A stretch of 39,804 nt of DNA, from assembly GCA_017578085.1 (NCBI GenBank), contig PKQR01000006.1:1-39804 (forward strand), written 5' to 3'. Shown one piece after another: positions 29,311 to 39,195 of the stretch. The position numbers and the translations under genes were made by a program. Position 1 is the stretch's first letter; each line of letters starts with the position of its first letter. The DNA comes from Bacillota bacterium (GTDB taxonomy: Bacteria; Bacillota; Limnochordia; Limnochordales; ZCTH02-B6). Under the pieces are notes generated by a model. That model saw only the letters and a program-made list of their open reading frames with translations, had not been told where the DNA came from and did not search any database.

Positions 29311-32268
29311 ATGCCCCAGGAGCCGATGGACAGCCGCACAGCGCCCGCCCAGGCGCCAAAGGCCGATGCCAATCCCGCGGACAAGCGCGAGAAGCTGGTG
29401 CTCATCGACGCTTACAGCCTCATCCACCGGGCCTACTACGCCCTGCCCAGCCTGACCACGTCCAGCGGTGAGCCGAGCAACGCGGTCTACGGTTTCGCCA
29501 TGATGTTGCTGGCGCTCTTGGACGAAGAGCAGCCCGACTACGTGGCGGCCGCCTTTGACCGGGCGGGTCCGACTTTCCGGGACGAGCTCTTCACCGACTA
29601 CAAGGCCCACCGGCCGTCCATGCCCGAGGACTTGCGCCCGCAGATCGCCAGGGTGGAGCAGCTCCTGGGTGCCTTGAACGTGGCTGTGTACGGCGTCGAA
29701 GGGTACGAGGCCGACGACATCATCGGCACCTTGGCCCTCCAAGCGCGGGACCGCGGCGTGGACGTGCTGATCGTCACCGGCGACCGGGACTTGCTGCAGT
29801 TGGTGGACGATCGGATCACGGTGCTGCTCACCCGCAAGGGCATCCGGGACATGGAGAGGCTGGACCCCAAGGGCGTTGAGGAAAAGCTGGGCGTCCCGCC
29901 GGAGCGGGTGCCCGACCTCAAGGGGCTGATGGGAGATGCCTCCGACAACATCCCCGGCGTGCCCAAGGTCGGGCCCAAGACGGCGGTGCAGCTGTTGCAG
30001 CAGTACGGGACCCTCGAAGAGGTGCTTGCCCACGCGGAAGAGATCAAGGGCAAGCTGGGGGAAAACTTGCGCGCCTACCAGGACCAGGCGCGGATGAGCA
30101 AAGAGCTCTCCAAGATCCGCACCGACGCGCCGATCGGTTTTGACCCGGACGCGCTGCGCCGCCAAGCGCCCGATGTGCCGAGGCTCGTGGCCTTGTTCCA
30201 GGAGCTTGAGTTCAAGGCGCTGCTGGACCGCCTGCACAAGGCGGGCGTCGTGTCGCTCGCCGGTGCGGCGGGCGCACGGGCTGCGGGCGGGCCCAACGGC
30301 GCGCCCGGCGAGGCGCCTGAAACGGGCGCGGCGGCCGGGGCCTACGGCAGCGTTTCAGCTCCCAGCGCCGCGGCGGATCCGAGTGGTCCGGCTTCCACCA
30401 GTGTGACCGCATCCGCCGCCCCGGTGCCGGTCCTCGCCCGTACGCTGGAGGCGCTTCAGGCCGAAGTCGCTGCCCTCCGGTCCGCTCCCCCCGAGGAACC
30501 GCTGGTAATCGGACTGGCGGCGGTGGGACCCGACCGCATGCAGGCGGCCATTGTCGGCATCTCCCTGGCCCGTGGCGGGCGGACGGTGTATGTGCCCATT
30601 GGCCACCGGGGCCTGGCCGTGGGGCATCAGGTGCCGTGGCCCGCGGTGCGGGAAGTCATAACGCCGCTGTTGGCGGATCCAAGAGTGCCCAAGTGGTGCC
30701 ACGACGCCAAGCGCCTGTGCATCATCCTGCGGCGCCACGGCGCGGACCTGGCCGGGGTTGCCCACGACGTGATGCTGGCTTCGTACCTCATCAACCCCGA
30801 GCAGGGCGACCACTCCATGCCCGATGTCGCCATGAAGTTCGCCGACCGGTACCTGGTGTCGTGGAAGCAGCGGCTACACGACGCGGGTACAGGGCGCCGC
30901 GCCGTCGAGGTGGATGACTTGGCGCCGGAGGAAGTCGCCCAGCACTTGGCCCAGGAGGCGGAGGTCATCCGGGAACTGGGCCCGGTCCTGGAGGAGCGGC
31001 TGCGCCGGGACGGCCTTTGGGAGCTGTACCGGGGAATGGAGCTGCCCCTCGTGGACGTGCTGGTGACGGCCGAGATGAACGGCGTCCGCCTGGACACGGC
31101 TTACCTGGCCCAGCTGTCCCGGGAGATGGACGCCCAGATCGACCGGCTGACGCGGGAGATCTACCGGCTCGCGGGCGAAGAGTTCAACATCAACTCGCCC
31201 AAGCAGCTGAGCCGCATCCTCTTTGAAAAGCTGAAGCTGCCCGTGCTCAAGCAGACGAAGACCGGTCCCTCCACGGACCACGAAGTGCTGGAGGCGCTGG
31301 CGGCCGAGCACGAACTGGTGGCGCTGCTGCTGGACTACCGCCAGGTGACCAAGCTCAAGAGCACCTACGTGGACGCTCTGCCCTCCCTGATCCATCCCGA
31401 AACCGGGCGGGTGCACACCACCTTCAACCAGGCGGTGACCGCGACGGGGCGGCTGAGCAGCGCCAATCCCAACCTCCAGAATATCCCCGTCCGCACCGAG
31501 GAGGGGCGGCGCATCCGCAAGGCCTTTATCCCCGAGGGGCCCGACTGGCTGATGCTCAAGGCCGACTACTCGCAGATCGAGCTGCGGGTGCTGGCCCACA
31601 TGTCCGGCGACGAGGTGCTCATCGACGCGTTTCGCCGGGGGCAGGACATCCACACCCGCACGGCCTCGGAAGTGTTCGGCGTGCCGCCCGAGCAGGTCAG
31701 CCCGGAGATGCGCAGCGCGGCCAAGGCCATTAACTTTGGCATCGTCTACGGCATCAGCAGCTTCGGCCTTGCCCGGGGCACGGGCTTAAGCCAACAGGAC
31801 GCCCAGCGCTACATCGAAGACTACTTCCGCCGCTACCCGGGCGTCCGCCGGTACATCGACACGGTCATTGAAACCGCCCGGGAGCGGGGTTACGTCACGA
31901 CCCTTTTCGGCCGCAGGCGCTATTTGCCGGACCTGCGTTCCCGCAACTGGGCCCGGCGCAGCTTCGCCGAGCGCACCGCGATGAATACCCCCATCCAGGG
32001 CACGGCAGCCGACATCATTAAATTGGCCATGGTCGAGGTCCACCGGCGCCTGCGGGCGGAAGGCCTGCGGGCGCGGCTGGTGTTGCAGGTCCACGACGAG
32101 CTGGTGCTGGAGGTGCCCAAGGAAGAACTGGAGCGCACGGCGTCCCTGCTCCGGGACTCGATGGTCAACGTGGTCCAGCTGGCCGTGCCGCTGGTCGTGG
32201 ACGTGGAGGCCGGCCCCAACTGGCTTGATACGGAGCCGGTGCCCTTGGAGGGGGCGGCCCATGCCTGA
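29311..32268 (+). CDS. polA: DNA polymerase I
   Basis: PolA fills gaps and removes primers in replication and repair. The 985-residue protein has a 5' nuclease domain (from LVLIDAYSLIHRAYYALP near residue 29 to about 300: DRAGPTFRDELF, GYEADDIIGTLA, LIVTGDRDLLQLVDD, LKGLMGDASDNIPGVPKVGPKTA), a Pro/Ala/Gly-rich linker (about 315-375), a degenerate 3'-5' exonuclease-like domain and a polymerase domain with motif A DYSQIELRVLAH (Asp752) and motif C QVHDELVLEV (Asp929). The proofreading site looks inactive: the first acidic motif reads VIGLAAVGPD instead of DTET. ATG 29311 follows GGGAG; ATG 29326 is also possible. It overlaps mutM by eight bases. Confidence 0.97.
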   Translation: MPQEPMDSRTAPAQAPKADANPADKREKLVLIDAYSLIHRAYYALPSLTTSSGEPSNAVYGFAMMLLALLDEEQPDYVAAAFDRAGPTFRDELFTDYKAHRPSMPEDLRPQIARVEQLLGALNVAVYGVEGYEADDIIGTLALQARDRGVDVLIVTGDRDLLQLVDDRITVLLTRKGIRDMERLDPKGVEEKLGVPPERVPDLKGLMGDASDNIPGVPKVGPKTAVQLLQQYGTLEEVLAHAEEIKGKLGENLRAYQDQARMSKELSKIRTDAPIGFDPDALRRQAPDVPRLVALFQELEFKALLDRLHKAGVVSLAGAAGARAAGGPNGAPGEAPETGAAAGAYGSVSAPSAAADPSGPASTSVTASAAPVPVLARTLEALQAEVAALRSAPPEEPLVIGLAAVGPDRMQAAIVGISLARGGRTVYVPIGHRGLAVGHQVPWPAVREVITPLLADPRVPKWCHDAKRLCIILRRHGADLAGVAHDVMLASYLINPEQGDHSMPDVAMKFADRYLVSWKQRLHDAGTGRRAVEVDDLAPEEVAQHLAQEAEVIRELGPVLEERLRRDGLWELYRGMELPLVDVLVTAEMNGVRLDTAYLAQLSREMDAQIDRLTREIYRLAGEEFNINSPKQLSRILFEKLKLPVLKQTKTGPSTDHEVLEALAAEHELVALLLDYRQVTKLKSTYVDALPSLIHPETGRVHTTFNQAVTATGRLSSANPNLQNIPVRTEEGRRIRKAFIPEGPDWLMLKADYSQIELRVLAHMSGDEVLIDAFRRGQDIHTRTASEVFGVPPEQVSPEMRSAAKAINFGIVYGISSFGLARGTGLSQQDAQRYIEDYFRRYPGVRRYIDTVIETARERGYVTTLFGRRRYLPDLRSRNWARRSFAERTAMNTPIQGTAADIIKLAMVEVHRRLRAEGLRARLVLQVHDELVLEVPKEELERTASLLRDSMVNVVQLAVPLVVDVEAGPNWLDTEPVPLEGAAHA

Positions 32269-33085
32269 GCTGCCCGAGGTCGAAACCGTCCGCCGGCAGC
32301 TGGAGGCGGAACTGCCCGGTCGGCGGATCCGGGGCGTGCGGGTACTTTTGCCCCGCACGCTGAAAAACATCACCCCCGGAGAGCTGGAGGAGCGCCTCAA
32401 GGGACGGCGCTTTGCCTCCGTTGAGCGGCGGGGAAAGTTCCTCCTGCTCCGTCTGGACGACGGGGCGTCCCTCATCATCCACCTGCGCATGACCGGCCGC
32501 CTCACGGTGGTGGACGCGGCCGAACCCGACGGTCCGTATACCCGCGTGGCCGTCGCCCTTGACGACGGCCGTGAGCTGCGCTTCCACGACATGCGCACCT
32601 TCGGTACGTGGCACTACGTGGGCGAAGGTGCCGATTCTTTGCCTCCCGGCCTTAGGAGCATGGGTGTCGAGCCGCTCTCCGACGCCTTTTCCCCGGACGC
32701 CCTAGCCGCCATCTGCGCCGGCCGGCGGGCGCCGGTCAAGGCGGTGTTGCTGGATCAGCGCCGCATCGCGGGGATCGGCAACATATACGCCGATGAAGCA
32801 TTGTTCCGGGCGGGCATCGACCCCGGCCGCCCGGCCGGGTCGTTGACCGAGGAGGAGCTGGCACGGCTGCACAAGAGCATCCGGGACGTGCTCACCGACT
32901 CATTGGCCAAAGGCGGCACCACCGTGCGGGACTACGTCAACGGGCGCGGCGCGCCCGGCGAGTTCCAGCGCTATCTGGACGTCTACGGCCGCGCCGGCGA
33001 GCCCTGCCGGCGGTGCGGCACCCCCATCGTTCGCCGCAAGCTTGCAGGCCGGGGCACCCACGCCTGCCCCCAGTGCCAGCGCTAG
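32261..33085 (+). CDS. mutM: Formamidopyrimidine-DNA glycosylase (Fpg)
   Basis: MutM excises 8-oxoguanine and ring-opened purines and nicks the site. The 274-residue protein starts MPELPEVETVRR, supplying the catalytic N-terminal Pro2 and Glu3 once Met1 is removed. It has the lysine in ERRGKFLLL, HLRMTGRL, RFHDMRTFG, the helix-two-turn-helix segment RRIAGIGNIYADEALF and a C-terminal zinc finger with four cysteines (CRRCG and CPQC). ATG 32261 follows GGAGGGGGC and overlaps the end of polA. The polA-mutM-coaE order is the same as in Bacillus, a conserved repair cluster. Confidence 0.98.
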   Translation: MPELPEVETVRRQLEAELPGRRIRGVRVLLPRTLKNITPGELEERLKGRRFASVERRGKFLLLRLDDGASLIIHLRMTGRLTVVDAAEPDGPYTRVAVALDDGRELRFHDMRTFGTWHYVGEGADSLPPGLRSMGVEPLSDAFSPDALAAICAGRRAPVKAVLLDQRRIAGIGNIYADEALFRAGIDPGRPAGSLTEEELARLHKSIRDVLTDSLAKGGTTVRDYVNGRGAPGEFQRYLDVYGRAGEPCRRCGTPIVRRKLAGRGTHACPQCQR

Positions 33086-33107
33086 GGCGGGGCGGGAGGA
33101 GGGCGCG

Positions 33108-33797
33108 GTGCGGGACATGACCAGCGACAAGATGGGCGCGGCCGGGAAGCGGGGCGTCGTCATCGGCCTGACGGGGGGCATCGCCAGCGGCAAGTCCACC
33201 GTGGCCGCTATGTTTGCCGAACTGGGCGCGGTGATCGTCAGCGCCGACGCGATCGCCCGGGAAGTGGTGGAGCCCGGGGAGCCCGCCCTGGAGGAGATCC
33301 GGGCCGCCTTCGGTCAAGAAGTGTTTTTTCCCGATGGGCGGCTGGACCGGCGCAGGCTAGGGGAAATCGTCTTTGCCGATCCCGAGCGGCGACGGGAGCT
33401 GGAGGCCATCCTGCACCCCCGCATCCGGGCCCGCATGCGGCAACGCATCGAGGCGGCGGTCAAGGACGGCCGGCATGTGGTGGCGGAAATACCGCTTTTG
33501 TTTGAAAGCCAGGCTAGCCGGGCGCTGGTGGACGTCACCGTCGTCGTCTACGCGGACCGGGATCAGCAGTTAGCGCGGCTTATGTGCCGGGACGGCTTGA
33601 CCAGGGAGCAGGCGGAGGCGCGGCTCTCCGCCCAGCTCCCCCTCGAGGAGAAGGCCCGCATGGCCGACTATGTGATTGACAACCGGCGAGATTTGGCCCG
33701 TACCCGCGAGCAGGTGCGGCGCGTATGGGAGGAGCTGACGCGGGGTGAAAACCATCGCCCTGATCGCTCACGACAACAAGAAGGACGACATGGTTGA
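33108..33797 (+). CDS. coaE: Dephospho-CoA kinase
   Basis: CoaE phosphorylates dephospho-CoA in the last step of coenzyme A synthesis. The 229-residue protein has the P-loop [13 protein letters not shown], the [11 protein letters not shown] substrate motif, [22 protein letters not shown], and the lid [37 protein letters not shown] 33108 is eight bases after GGGAGG; ATG 33117 is an alternative. The C-terminus continues about 17 residues past the usual end ([17 protein letters not shown]) because the frame runs 53 bases into mgsA, so that tail is probably not functional. Confidence 0.95.
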   Translation: MRDMTSDKMGAAGKRGVVIGLTGGIASGKSTVAAMFAELGAVIVSADAIAREVVEPGEPALEEIRAAFGQEVFFPDGRLDRRRLGEIVFADPERRRELEAILHPRIRARMRQRIEAAVKDGRHVVAEIPLLFESQASRALVDVTVVVYADRDQQLARLMCRDGLTREQAEARLSAQLPLEEKARMADYVIDNRRDLARTREQVRRVWEELTRGENHRPDRSRQQEGRHG

Positions 33798-34116
33798 GTT
33801 CGCCCGCCGCAGGCGGGACATTTTGGCCCGGTGCCGGCTCATCGCCACCGGGACGACCGGCAAGGTGATCGCCGAGGCGACCGGGTTGACCATCGAGCGG
33901 ATGTTGTCTGGCCCCTATGGCGGTGACCAGCAGATCGGGGCACGGGTTGCGGCCGGGGAAGTGGACGCGGTCCTGTTCCTGCGGGACCCGCTCACCGCCC
34001 AGCCCCACGAGCCGGACATCACGGCGCTCTTGCGGGTATGCGACGTTCATAACGTGCCGCTGGCCACCAACCTAGCGACGGCCGAGCTCATCATCGCCTC
34101 CCTAGGGGGCGCATAA
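33745..34116 (+). CDS. mgsA: Methylglyoxal synthase
   Basis: MgsA converts dihydroxyacetone phosphate to methylglyoxal and phosphate, a bypass of lower glycolysis used when phosphate is short. The 123-residue protein shows [13 protein letters not shown] at the N-terminus, TGTTGK for phosphate binding, [13 protein letters not shown] with the catalytic Asp61 (Asp71 in E. coli), [13 protein letters not shown] with Asp81, His88 and Asp91, and [15 protein letters not shown] 33745 lies within coaE behind GGGAGGAG (33727-33734), an overlap of 53 bases that suggests translational coupling. Confidence 0.96.
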   Translation: MKTIALIAHDNKKDDMVEFARRRRDILARCRLIATGTTGKVIAEATGLTIERMLSGPYGGDQQIGARVAAGEVDAVLFLRDPLTAQPHEPDITALLRVCDVHNVPLATNLATAELIIASLGGA

Positions 34117-34156
34117 GTTTCCGCCAGGATGGCAGCCCCGGGGAGGGTGCGCGCCT

Positions 34157-34753
34157 TTGCCCAACCGACTCGCTGCCAGCCGCCTTTTGTGGCTGGCCCT
34201 GGTGGCGGTGCTGCTCGCGGCTTTCTTCCTGAAGCCGGCACTGCGCCGCCTATTTCCCATCCCTTACGCACGGGAAATCGCGGCGGCTGCCCAGGAGAAC
34301 GCCCTGGACCCGTTCCTGCTCGCGGCGCTGGTGCGCGTGGAAAGCGGGTTTAACCCCCGTGCCGTCTCTTCGCGCGGCGCGCGCGGCCTCATGCAGGTCA
34401 TGCCCGACACCGGGCAGTGGATTGCGTCGCAGATGGGCTGGAGCGCGTTTGACCCTGATGACCTGTTTGAGCCCGAGCTCAACCTGCGCATGGGAGCCTG
34501 GTACCTGCGGGCGCTTCTGGACCAGTTTGACGGGCGCCCCGTGGTGGCCCTAGCGGCGTACAACGCCGGGCGGACGCGGGTGCAGGAGTGGCTGGCCCAG
34601 GGCCGATGGGACGGGCGCGAGGAGACGCTGGAAGACATTCCTTTCGGTGAAACGCGCCATCACGTGCGGCGGGTGCTCACCACCTTGGAAACGTACCGCT
34701 GGCTCTACGACGGCTCTTTTCAGCAGGTTTCACCGGACTTGAACCGAATGTAG
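34157..34753 (+). CDS. Lytic murein transglycosylase, SLT type, membrane-anchored
   Basis: This 198-residue enzyme cleaves peptidoglycan glycan strands with formation of 1,6-anhydro ends. An N-terminal transmembrane segment (about residues 8-26, SRLLWLALVAVLLAAFFL) places the SLT domain outside the membrane. The catalytic glutamate is Glu62 in RVESGFNPRAVSS, followed by GARGLMQVMPDTG, the AYNAGRTRVQEWL motif and a closing Y-rich helix (RRVLTTLETYRWLYDG). TTG 34157 lies nine bases after GGGGAGGG. It is cotranscribed with mgsA, as lytic transglycosylases often are downstream of coaE in Bacillota. Confidence 0.93.
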   Translation: MPNRLAASRLLWLALVAVLLAAFFLKPALRRLFPIPYAREIAAAAQENALDPFLLAALVRVESGFNPRAVSSRGARGLMQVMPDTGQWIASQMGWSAFDPDDLFEPELNLRMGAWYLRALLDQFDGRPVVALAAYNAGRTRVQEWLAQGRWDGREETLEDIPFGETRHHVRRVLTTLETYRWLYDGSFQQVSPDLNRM

Positions 34754-34781
34754 ATCCGATTTCCGAAAGGGAGGGCCCGTC

Positions 34782-35819
34782 GTGGGCTGGAGACTTGAAA
34801 CGGTGCAAGACGTGAAAAACTGGCACGTCGACGGCCGCGCCCGGTTTCACTCGGCAACCCATGAGGAGATCGCCGCGGGCGCGACGACAGACATCTATTT
34901 CATCAAGACCCTTCAGATCCTGAGGCACCTTGGCCTCGCGGACAAGCCCGTAGTGGCTGAGATTTTCCCGCGGCAGGGCGGCGTGCTCTGCGGGGTGGAG
35001 GAGTGCTGCCACCTGCTCAAGGACGCGGGCGTCGAGGTCTGGGCCTTGCCCGAGGGCTCGGAGTTTGGCCCCAAAGAGGTGGTGATGCGCATCATCGGCC
35101 CGTACGGGCGCTTTGGGGTGTATGAGACAGCGCTCCTTGGGATGCTGGCCAGCGCCACCGGTTGGGCGACCGCCGCCCGGCGGGCCAAGCAGGCCGCGGG
35201 GGACAAGCCCGTCATCTGCTTTGGTGCCAGGCACGTGCACCCCGCCGTCGCCCCGGTCATGGAGCGGGCGGCCATCGTGGGCGGCGCGGACGGCGCGGCC
35301 TGCATTCTCGGAGCGAAGCTCCTGGGGCGGGAGCCCATGGGCACCATGCCCCATGCGATGCTCCTCATCATCGGCGACACGGTGGAGGGCGCCCTGGCCT
35401 ACGATGCCGTCATGCCGCCCGATTCGCCCCGCACGGTGCTGGTGGACACATTCAAGGACGAGGCCGAAGAGAGCCTGCGGGTGGCGGAAGCCCTGAAGGA
35501 GCGGCTGCAGGGGGTGCGGTTGGACACTCCCGGGGAGCGGGGCGGGGTGACCGCGGGGCTCGTGGCCGAGGTGCGGGCCCGGCTTGACCAGGCTGGGTTT
35601 CGTCATGTCAAGATCTTGGTCTCGGGTGGCCTGAATCCGGAGCGCATCGCGGAGCTGTCGGCCGCGGGCGCGGACGCCTTTGGCGTCGGCAGCTACATCT
35701 CCGGCGCGCCTCCCATTGACATGACCATGGACTTGAAGGAAATTGACGGCCGGCCCGTGGCCAAGCGGGGCCGCATCCCCGGGCGTACGCCGGCGCCGCG
35801 GCTAGTGCGGATGCTCTAA
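34782..35819 (+). CDS. Nicotinate phosphoribosyltransferase
   Basis: This 345-residue enzyme belongs to the shorter NAPRTase branch (archaeal/Thermotoga/Bacillota type), which joins nicotinate to PRPP in NAD salvage. Features are [146 protein letters not shown] and the KRGRIPG end. Quinolinate phosphoribosyltransferase is related but is shorter and lacks this N-terminal region. GTG 34782 follows AAAGGGAGGG. Confidence 0.88.
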   Translation: MGWRLETVQDVKNWHVDGRARFHSATHEEIAAGATTDIYFIKTLQILRHLGLADKPVVAEIFPRQGGVLCGVEECCHLLKDAGVEVWALPEGSEFGPKEVVMRIIGPYGRFGVYETALLGMLASATGWATAARRAKQAAGDKPVICFGARHVHPAVAPVMERAAIVGGADGAACILGAKLLGREPMGTMPHAMLLIIGDTVEGALAYDAVMPPDSPRTVLVDTFKDEAEESLRVAEALKERLQGVRLDTPGERGGVTAGLVAEVRARLDQAGFRHVKILVSGGLNPERIAELSAAGADAFGVGSYISGAPPIDMTMDLKEIDGRPVAKRGRIPGRTPAPRLVRML

Positions 35820-35880
35820 TGGGAGGAGAGGAGGCCCGCGCCGAGAATTTTTTACGATAATGCCTAAAGGAGGGACGTCG

Positions 35881-36876
35881 GTGGCTCCCCTGTTGTCGGT
35901 ACGCAACCTGAGAGTCGGATTCCAAACCGAAGATGGCCTCGTTCTAGCAGTCGACGGCATCAGCTTTGACCTGGAGCGGGGCGCCACCCTCGGCATCGTC
36001 GGCGAGTCGGGCTGCGGCAAGAGCGTGACGTCGCTGTCCATCATGCGCCTCATCCCGAGCCCCCCGGGCAAGATCCTCGGCGGCCAGATCCTCTTTGAAG
36101 GCGAAGACCTGCTCAAGAAGTCGCAGGCGGAGATGCGCCGCATCCGGGGCAACGAGATCTCCATGATCTTCCAGGAGCCGATGACGTCGTTGAACCCGGT
36201 GTTCACCATCGGCGACCAGATCATGGAAGCCATCATGCTCCACCAGAAGCTGGACAAGAAAGCGGCCCGGGAAAAGGCCATCGAGATGCTGCGGCTCGTG
36301 GGCATCCCCTCGCCCGAGAAACGGGTGGACGAGTACCCGCACCAGTTGAGCGGCGGCATGAGGCAGCGGGTCATGATCGCCATGGCGCTGTCGTGCAACC
36401 CGAAGCTCTTGATCGCCGACGAACCGACCACGGCGCTGGACGTGACCATTCAAGCGCAGATTCTGGACCTGATGCGCAAGCTCCAGGATGAGCTCGGGAC
36501 CGCCATCATCCTCATCACCCACGATCTGGGCGTCGTCGCGGAGATGGTGGACGAGGTCATCGTCATGTACGCTGGCAAGATCGTGGAGCGGACCGACGTC
36601 CGGTCGCTGTTCCGCAACCCGAAGCACCCTTACACGGAAGGGCTCCTGGGCTCCCTGCCGCGCCTGCACGCCGATCAGGAGCGGCTGCAGACCATCGAGG
36701 GCGTCGTGCCCAGCCCCTTCAACATGCCGAAAGGGTGCCGGTTCCACCCCCGGTGCCGCTACGCCCAGCCCATCTGCCAGCTGTACGAGCCGCCGCTGAT
36801 GGACGTGGGCGGCGGGCATCTGGCCGCGTGCTTCAAGCATACGGACTTTCAGGTCGTCGAGGAGAAGGTGAGCTGA
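35881..36876 (+). CDS. Peptide ABC transporter ATPase, OppD/DppD type (second copy)
   Basis: This 331-residue ATPase is a full-length OppD/DppD homologue: Walker A GESGCGKS (about residues 41-48), [13 protein letters not shown], signature [15 protein letters not shown], Walker [13 protein letters not shown]-loop LITHDLGVV and a C-terminal [15 protein letters not shown] plus [18 protein letters not shown] 35881 is placed behind AAAGGAGGG (35866-35874); ATG 35860 would lie before that site. It is followed one base after its stop by an OppF-type gene. The upstream gene is a nicotinate phosphoribosyltransferase, and no permease or solute-binding gene lies within the window on either side. Confidence 0.95.
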   Translation: MAPLLSVRNLRVGFQTEDGLVLAVDGISFDLERGATLGIVGESGCGKSVTSLSIMRLIPSPPGKILGGQILFEGEDLLKKSQAEMRRIRGNEISMIFQEPMTSLNPVFTIGDQIMEAIMLHQKLDKKAAREKAIEMLRLVGIPSPEKRVDEYPHQLSGGMRQRVMIAMALSCNPKLLIADEPTTALDVTIQAQILDLMRKLQDELGTAIILITHDLGVVAEMVDEVIVMYAGKIVERTDVRSLFRNPKHPYTEGLLGSLPRLHADQERLQTIEGVVPSPFNMPKGCRFHPRCRYAQPICQLYEPPLMDVGGGHLAACFKHTDFQVVEEKVS

Positions 36877-36877
36877 G

Positions 36878-37942
36878 ATGGGCCAGGCACAGGCAGCGGC
36901 GCCCCTTTTGGAAGTTAAGAACCTGGTCAAGCACTTTCCCATCACGAAGGGGATCATCTTTTCCCGCCAGGTCGGCTCGGTCAAGGCGGTCGACAACATC
37001 AGCTTCCATATCAATCCCGGCGAGACGCTGGGGTTGGTAGGGGAAAGCGGCTGCGGCAAGTCCACCACGGGGCGGCTTATCCTGCGGCTCATCGAGCCCA
37101 CTTCGGGCGAAGTGAAGTTCAACGGCCGGGACATTCTCAAGCTGCGCAAGGACGAGATGCGGGAGCTCCGCAAGGAGATGCAGATCATCTTCCAAGACCC
37201 GTACGCGTCCTTGAATCCGCGCATGACCGTGGGCGACATCATCGGGGAACCCCTGCTTATCCACGGGCTGGCCAAGGGCCGGGAGCTGGAGAAGCGGGTG
37301 CGGGAGCTCTTGGAAGTGGTAGGATTGAGCGCCTACCACGCCCGCCGCTATCCCCACGAGTTCAGCGGCGGCCAGCGGCAGCGCATCGGCATCGCCCGGG
37401 CGCTGGCGGTGAACCCGAAGCTCATCGTGTGCGACGAGCCGGTTTCCGCGCTGGACGTGTCCATCCAGGCGCAGGTCATCAACCTGCTCAAGGACCTGCA
37501 AAAGGAATTTGGGCTCACGTACCTGTTCATCGCCCACGACCTGGCCGTCGTCGAGCACATCAGCGACCGGGTGGCCGTCATGTACCTGGGCAAGATCGTG
37601 GAATTGGCGGACAAGCGGGAGCTGTACAGGAACCCCTTGCACCCGTACACCCAGGCGCTGTTTTCGGCTATTCCCGTGCCTGACCCCGACTTCCAGCGGG
37701 AGCGGATCATCCTGCAGGGCGATGTGCCCAGCCCCATCAACCCGCCCAGCGGCTGCCGCTTCCACACCCGCTGCCCCTTCGCGGAGGAAGTGTGCCGGCA
37801 CAAAGAGCCGGAGTTCATCGACGTGGGCGGCGGGCACTACGTGGCGTGCCACTTCGCCACGCCCGAGTACATCGCGAAGGGTGAGAACCCGACGGCGCAA
37901 AAGGCTGTACGCCGGATGAACAGCCAGTCGTCGGCCGCCTGA
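36878..37942 (+). CDS. Peptide ABC transporter ATPase, OppF/DppF type (second copy)
   Basis: This 354-residue ATPase pairs with the OppD-type protein just before it. Visible are the OppF-type loop [18 protein letters not shown], Walker [22 protein letters not shown], signature [15 protein letters not shown], Walker [13 protein letters not shown]-loop FIAHDLAVV and the C-terminal [12 protein letters not shown] with [15 protein letters not shown]. It is clearly more than a duplicate of the gene at 461 because the loops and linkers differ. The 124-base gap after its stop has a short GCCTGG/CCAGGC repeat but no T-run, and converges on the amidohydrolase. Confidence 0.95.
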   Translation: MGQAQAAAPLLEVKNLVKHFPITKGIIFSRQVGSVKAVDNISFHINPGETLGLVGESGCGKSTTGRLILRLIEPTSGEVKFNGRDILKLRKDEMRELRKEMQIIFQDPYASLNPRMTVGDIIGEPLLIHGLAKGRELEKRVRELLEVVGLSAYHARRYPHEFSGGQRQRIGIARALAVNPKLIVCDEPVSALDVSIQAQVINLLKDLQKEFGLTYLFIAHDLAVVEHISDRVAVMYLGKIVELADKRELYRNPLHPYTQALFSAIPVPDPDFQRERIILQGDVPSPINPPSGCRFHTRCPFAEEVCRHKEPEFIDVGGGHYVACHFATPEYIAKGENPTAQKAVRRMNSQSSAA

Positions 37943-38066
37943 CGAACGCGGATGGCCTGGCACCCAGACTCCAGGCGATGGTTCAGCGCGGGCGAAATTG
38001 GGCCGGGCGGCGAGGGGAGCGAGTGGTGTCGCGCATCCCCCCGCCGCCGTGATCGCCGCCCGGCGG

Positions 38067-39053
38067 TTAGTGCTCCTCTACCGGGATGCCGAAGACCCGG
38101 GCAGCGTTCTTGTAGTAAATCCAGGGCAGCACGTCCTCAGGCAGGTTGATACCCCGCAGGATAGGCGGCCCGTCCGCATCCGGGTCCTCGATGGGCAGGG
38201 GGCAGACGACGTCGGTTTCCCAGAAGAGCTGGTGGATCCAGTAGCGGGACGTGTAGCGGAACGGCTCCGGGTCCTTGATGGCTACCTGGTCGGTGCCAAA
38301 GAGGATGCGGTCTTTGTACTGCTTGAAGAAGTCCCGGGCCGCTTCCGGCTGCTTGCCCAGCTCCCGCACGATCCACTTGGTGGCCGACGTGTCCAGGTAC
38401 AGGTTGGGGTAGCGTTCCAGCAGCTCGGCCAAGTGGTCCAGGTGCTCGGGGTCCCCGCCCATGTGGGCGGCCAAGAACGGGATGCGGGGATGGGCCGCGA
38501 GGCGGTGCTCCAGCTGCGGGTACTGGTCCGCTTTGGTCCCATAAAGCTTCACGTCGGTGTACACCCGCTCAAACCAGACGTCGGGATCGGACACGTGGGT
38601 GAGCACGCCTAGGCCCTGTGCTTCGATCTCCTTGAAGATGGGGTCCAGCAAGGGATCGTCCATGCGCTTGCCGGTGCGCGCCACAAACCGCGGGGCGAAC
38701 CACATCTTGATGATCCGCGCTCCCTTGGCCGCCGCCTGCCGCACCAGCTGCACGTTCCGCTCGACGAACCGTTCCGGATCCGAGAGGTGCTCGAACTCGA
38801 GCCGCGGGATCATCTCGGTTTCGGGATACGCCTGCTTGAGCTGGAGGGCGTCGTCCAGCGTGCTGATGGCCGCGAGGCGCGTGATCCCGTAAAGGCGCGC
38901 CGCCTCGTACAGCGGCGCCGCGACGGGGCCTGCCGGCGCATGGGCATGGATATCCACAATGGGGCACGGGACCTTGCGTTTCGGCGGGCGGGCGAAGCCC
39001 TCGGCCCGGGCCCGTTCGACCAGTTGCACGTCCAATTGCACGTTCACAGGCAT
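38067..39053 (-). CDS. Metal-dependent amidohydrolase (amidohydrolase-2 family)
   Basis: This 328-residue TIM-barrel hydrolase resembles the amidohydrolase-2 family, which includes decarboxylases of the ACMSD type and TatD-like hydrolases. Metal-binding features are the HxH pair in VDIHAHAP (His36, His38), LTHVSDPDVWF, LAAHMGGDPEHLDHL, YLDTSATKW and ILFGTDQ with the C-terminal aspartate. ATG 39053 follows GGGAGGCG; the longer frame up to 39353 would run through the promoter of the next gene. The substrate is unknown. It is divergent from an aldo/keto reductase; a shared pathway is possible but only inferred. Confidence 0.85.
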   Translation of the reverse strand: MPVNVQLDVQLVERARAEGFARPPKRKVPCPIVDIHAHAPAGPVAAPLYEAARLYGITRLAAISTLDDALQLKQAYPETEMIPRLEFEHLSDPERFVERNVQLVRQAAAKGARIIKMWFAPRFVARTGKRMDDPLLDPIFKEIEAQGLGVLTHVSDPDVWFERVYTDVKLYGTKADQYPQLEHRLAAHPRIPFLAAHMGGDPEHLDHLAELLERYPNLYLDTSATKWIVRELGKQPEAARDFFKQYKDRILFGTDQVAIKDPEPFRYTSRYWIHQLFWETDVVCPLPIEDPDADGPPILRGINLPEDVLPWIYYKNAARVFGIPVEEH

Positions 39054-39129
39054 GATCGCCTCCCTGACCCCACTGATTCGGCGCCGCCCGGCGAATTCTT
39101 TCCGCCAACAACGCTTACGCCGCCCATCC

Positions 39130-39157
39130 TTGCCCTTAGGTATTCCTGTGCTAGAAT
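39130..39157 (+). promoter_or_regulatory. Probable promoter of the aldo/keto reductase gene
   Basis: TAGAAT (39152-39157), preceded by the extended TG-C, lies 16 bases after TTGCCC (39130-39135). It is about 38 bases before the start codon at 39196. Confidence 0.6.
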
Positions 39158-39195
39158 GGTCTTGACTTGCCAGGACATGCATGAGGAGGGAGACG

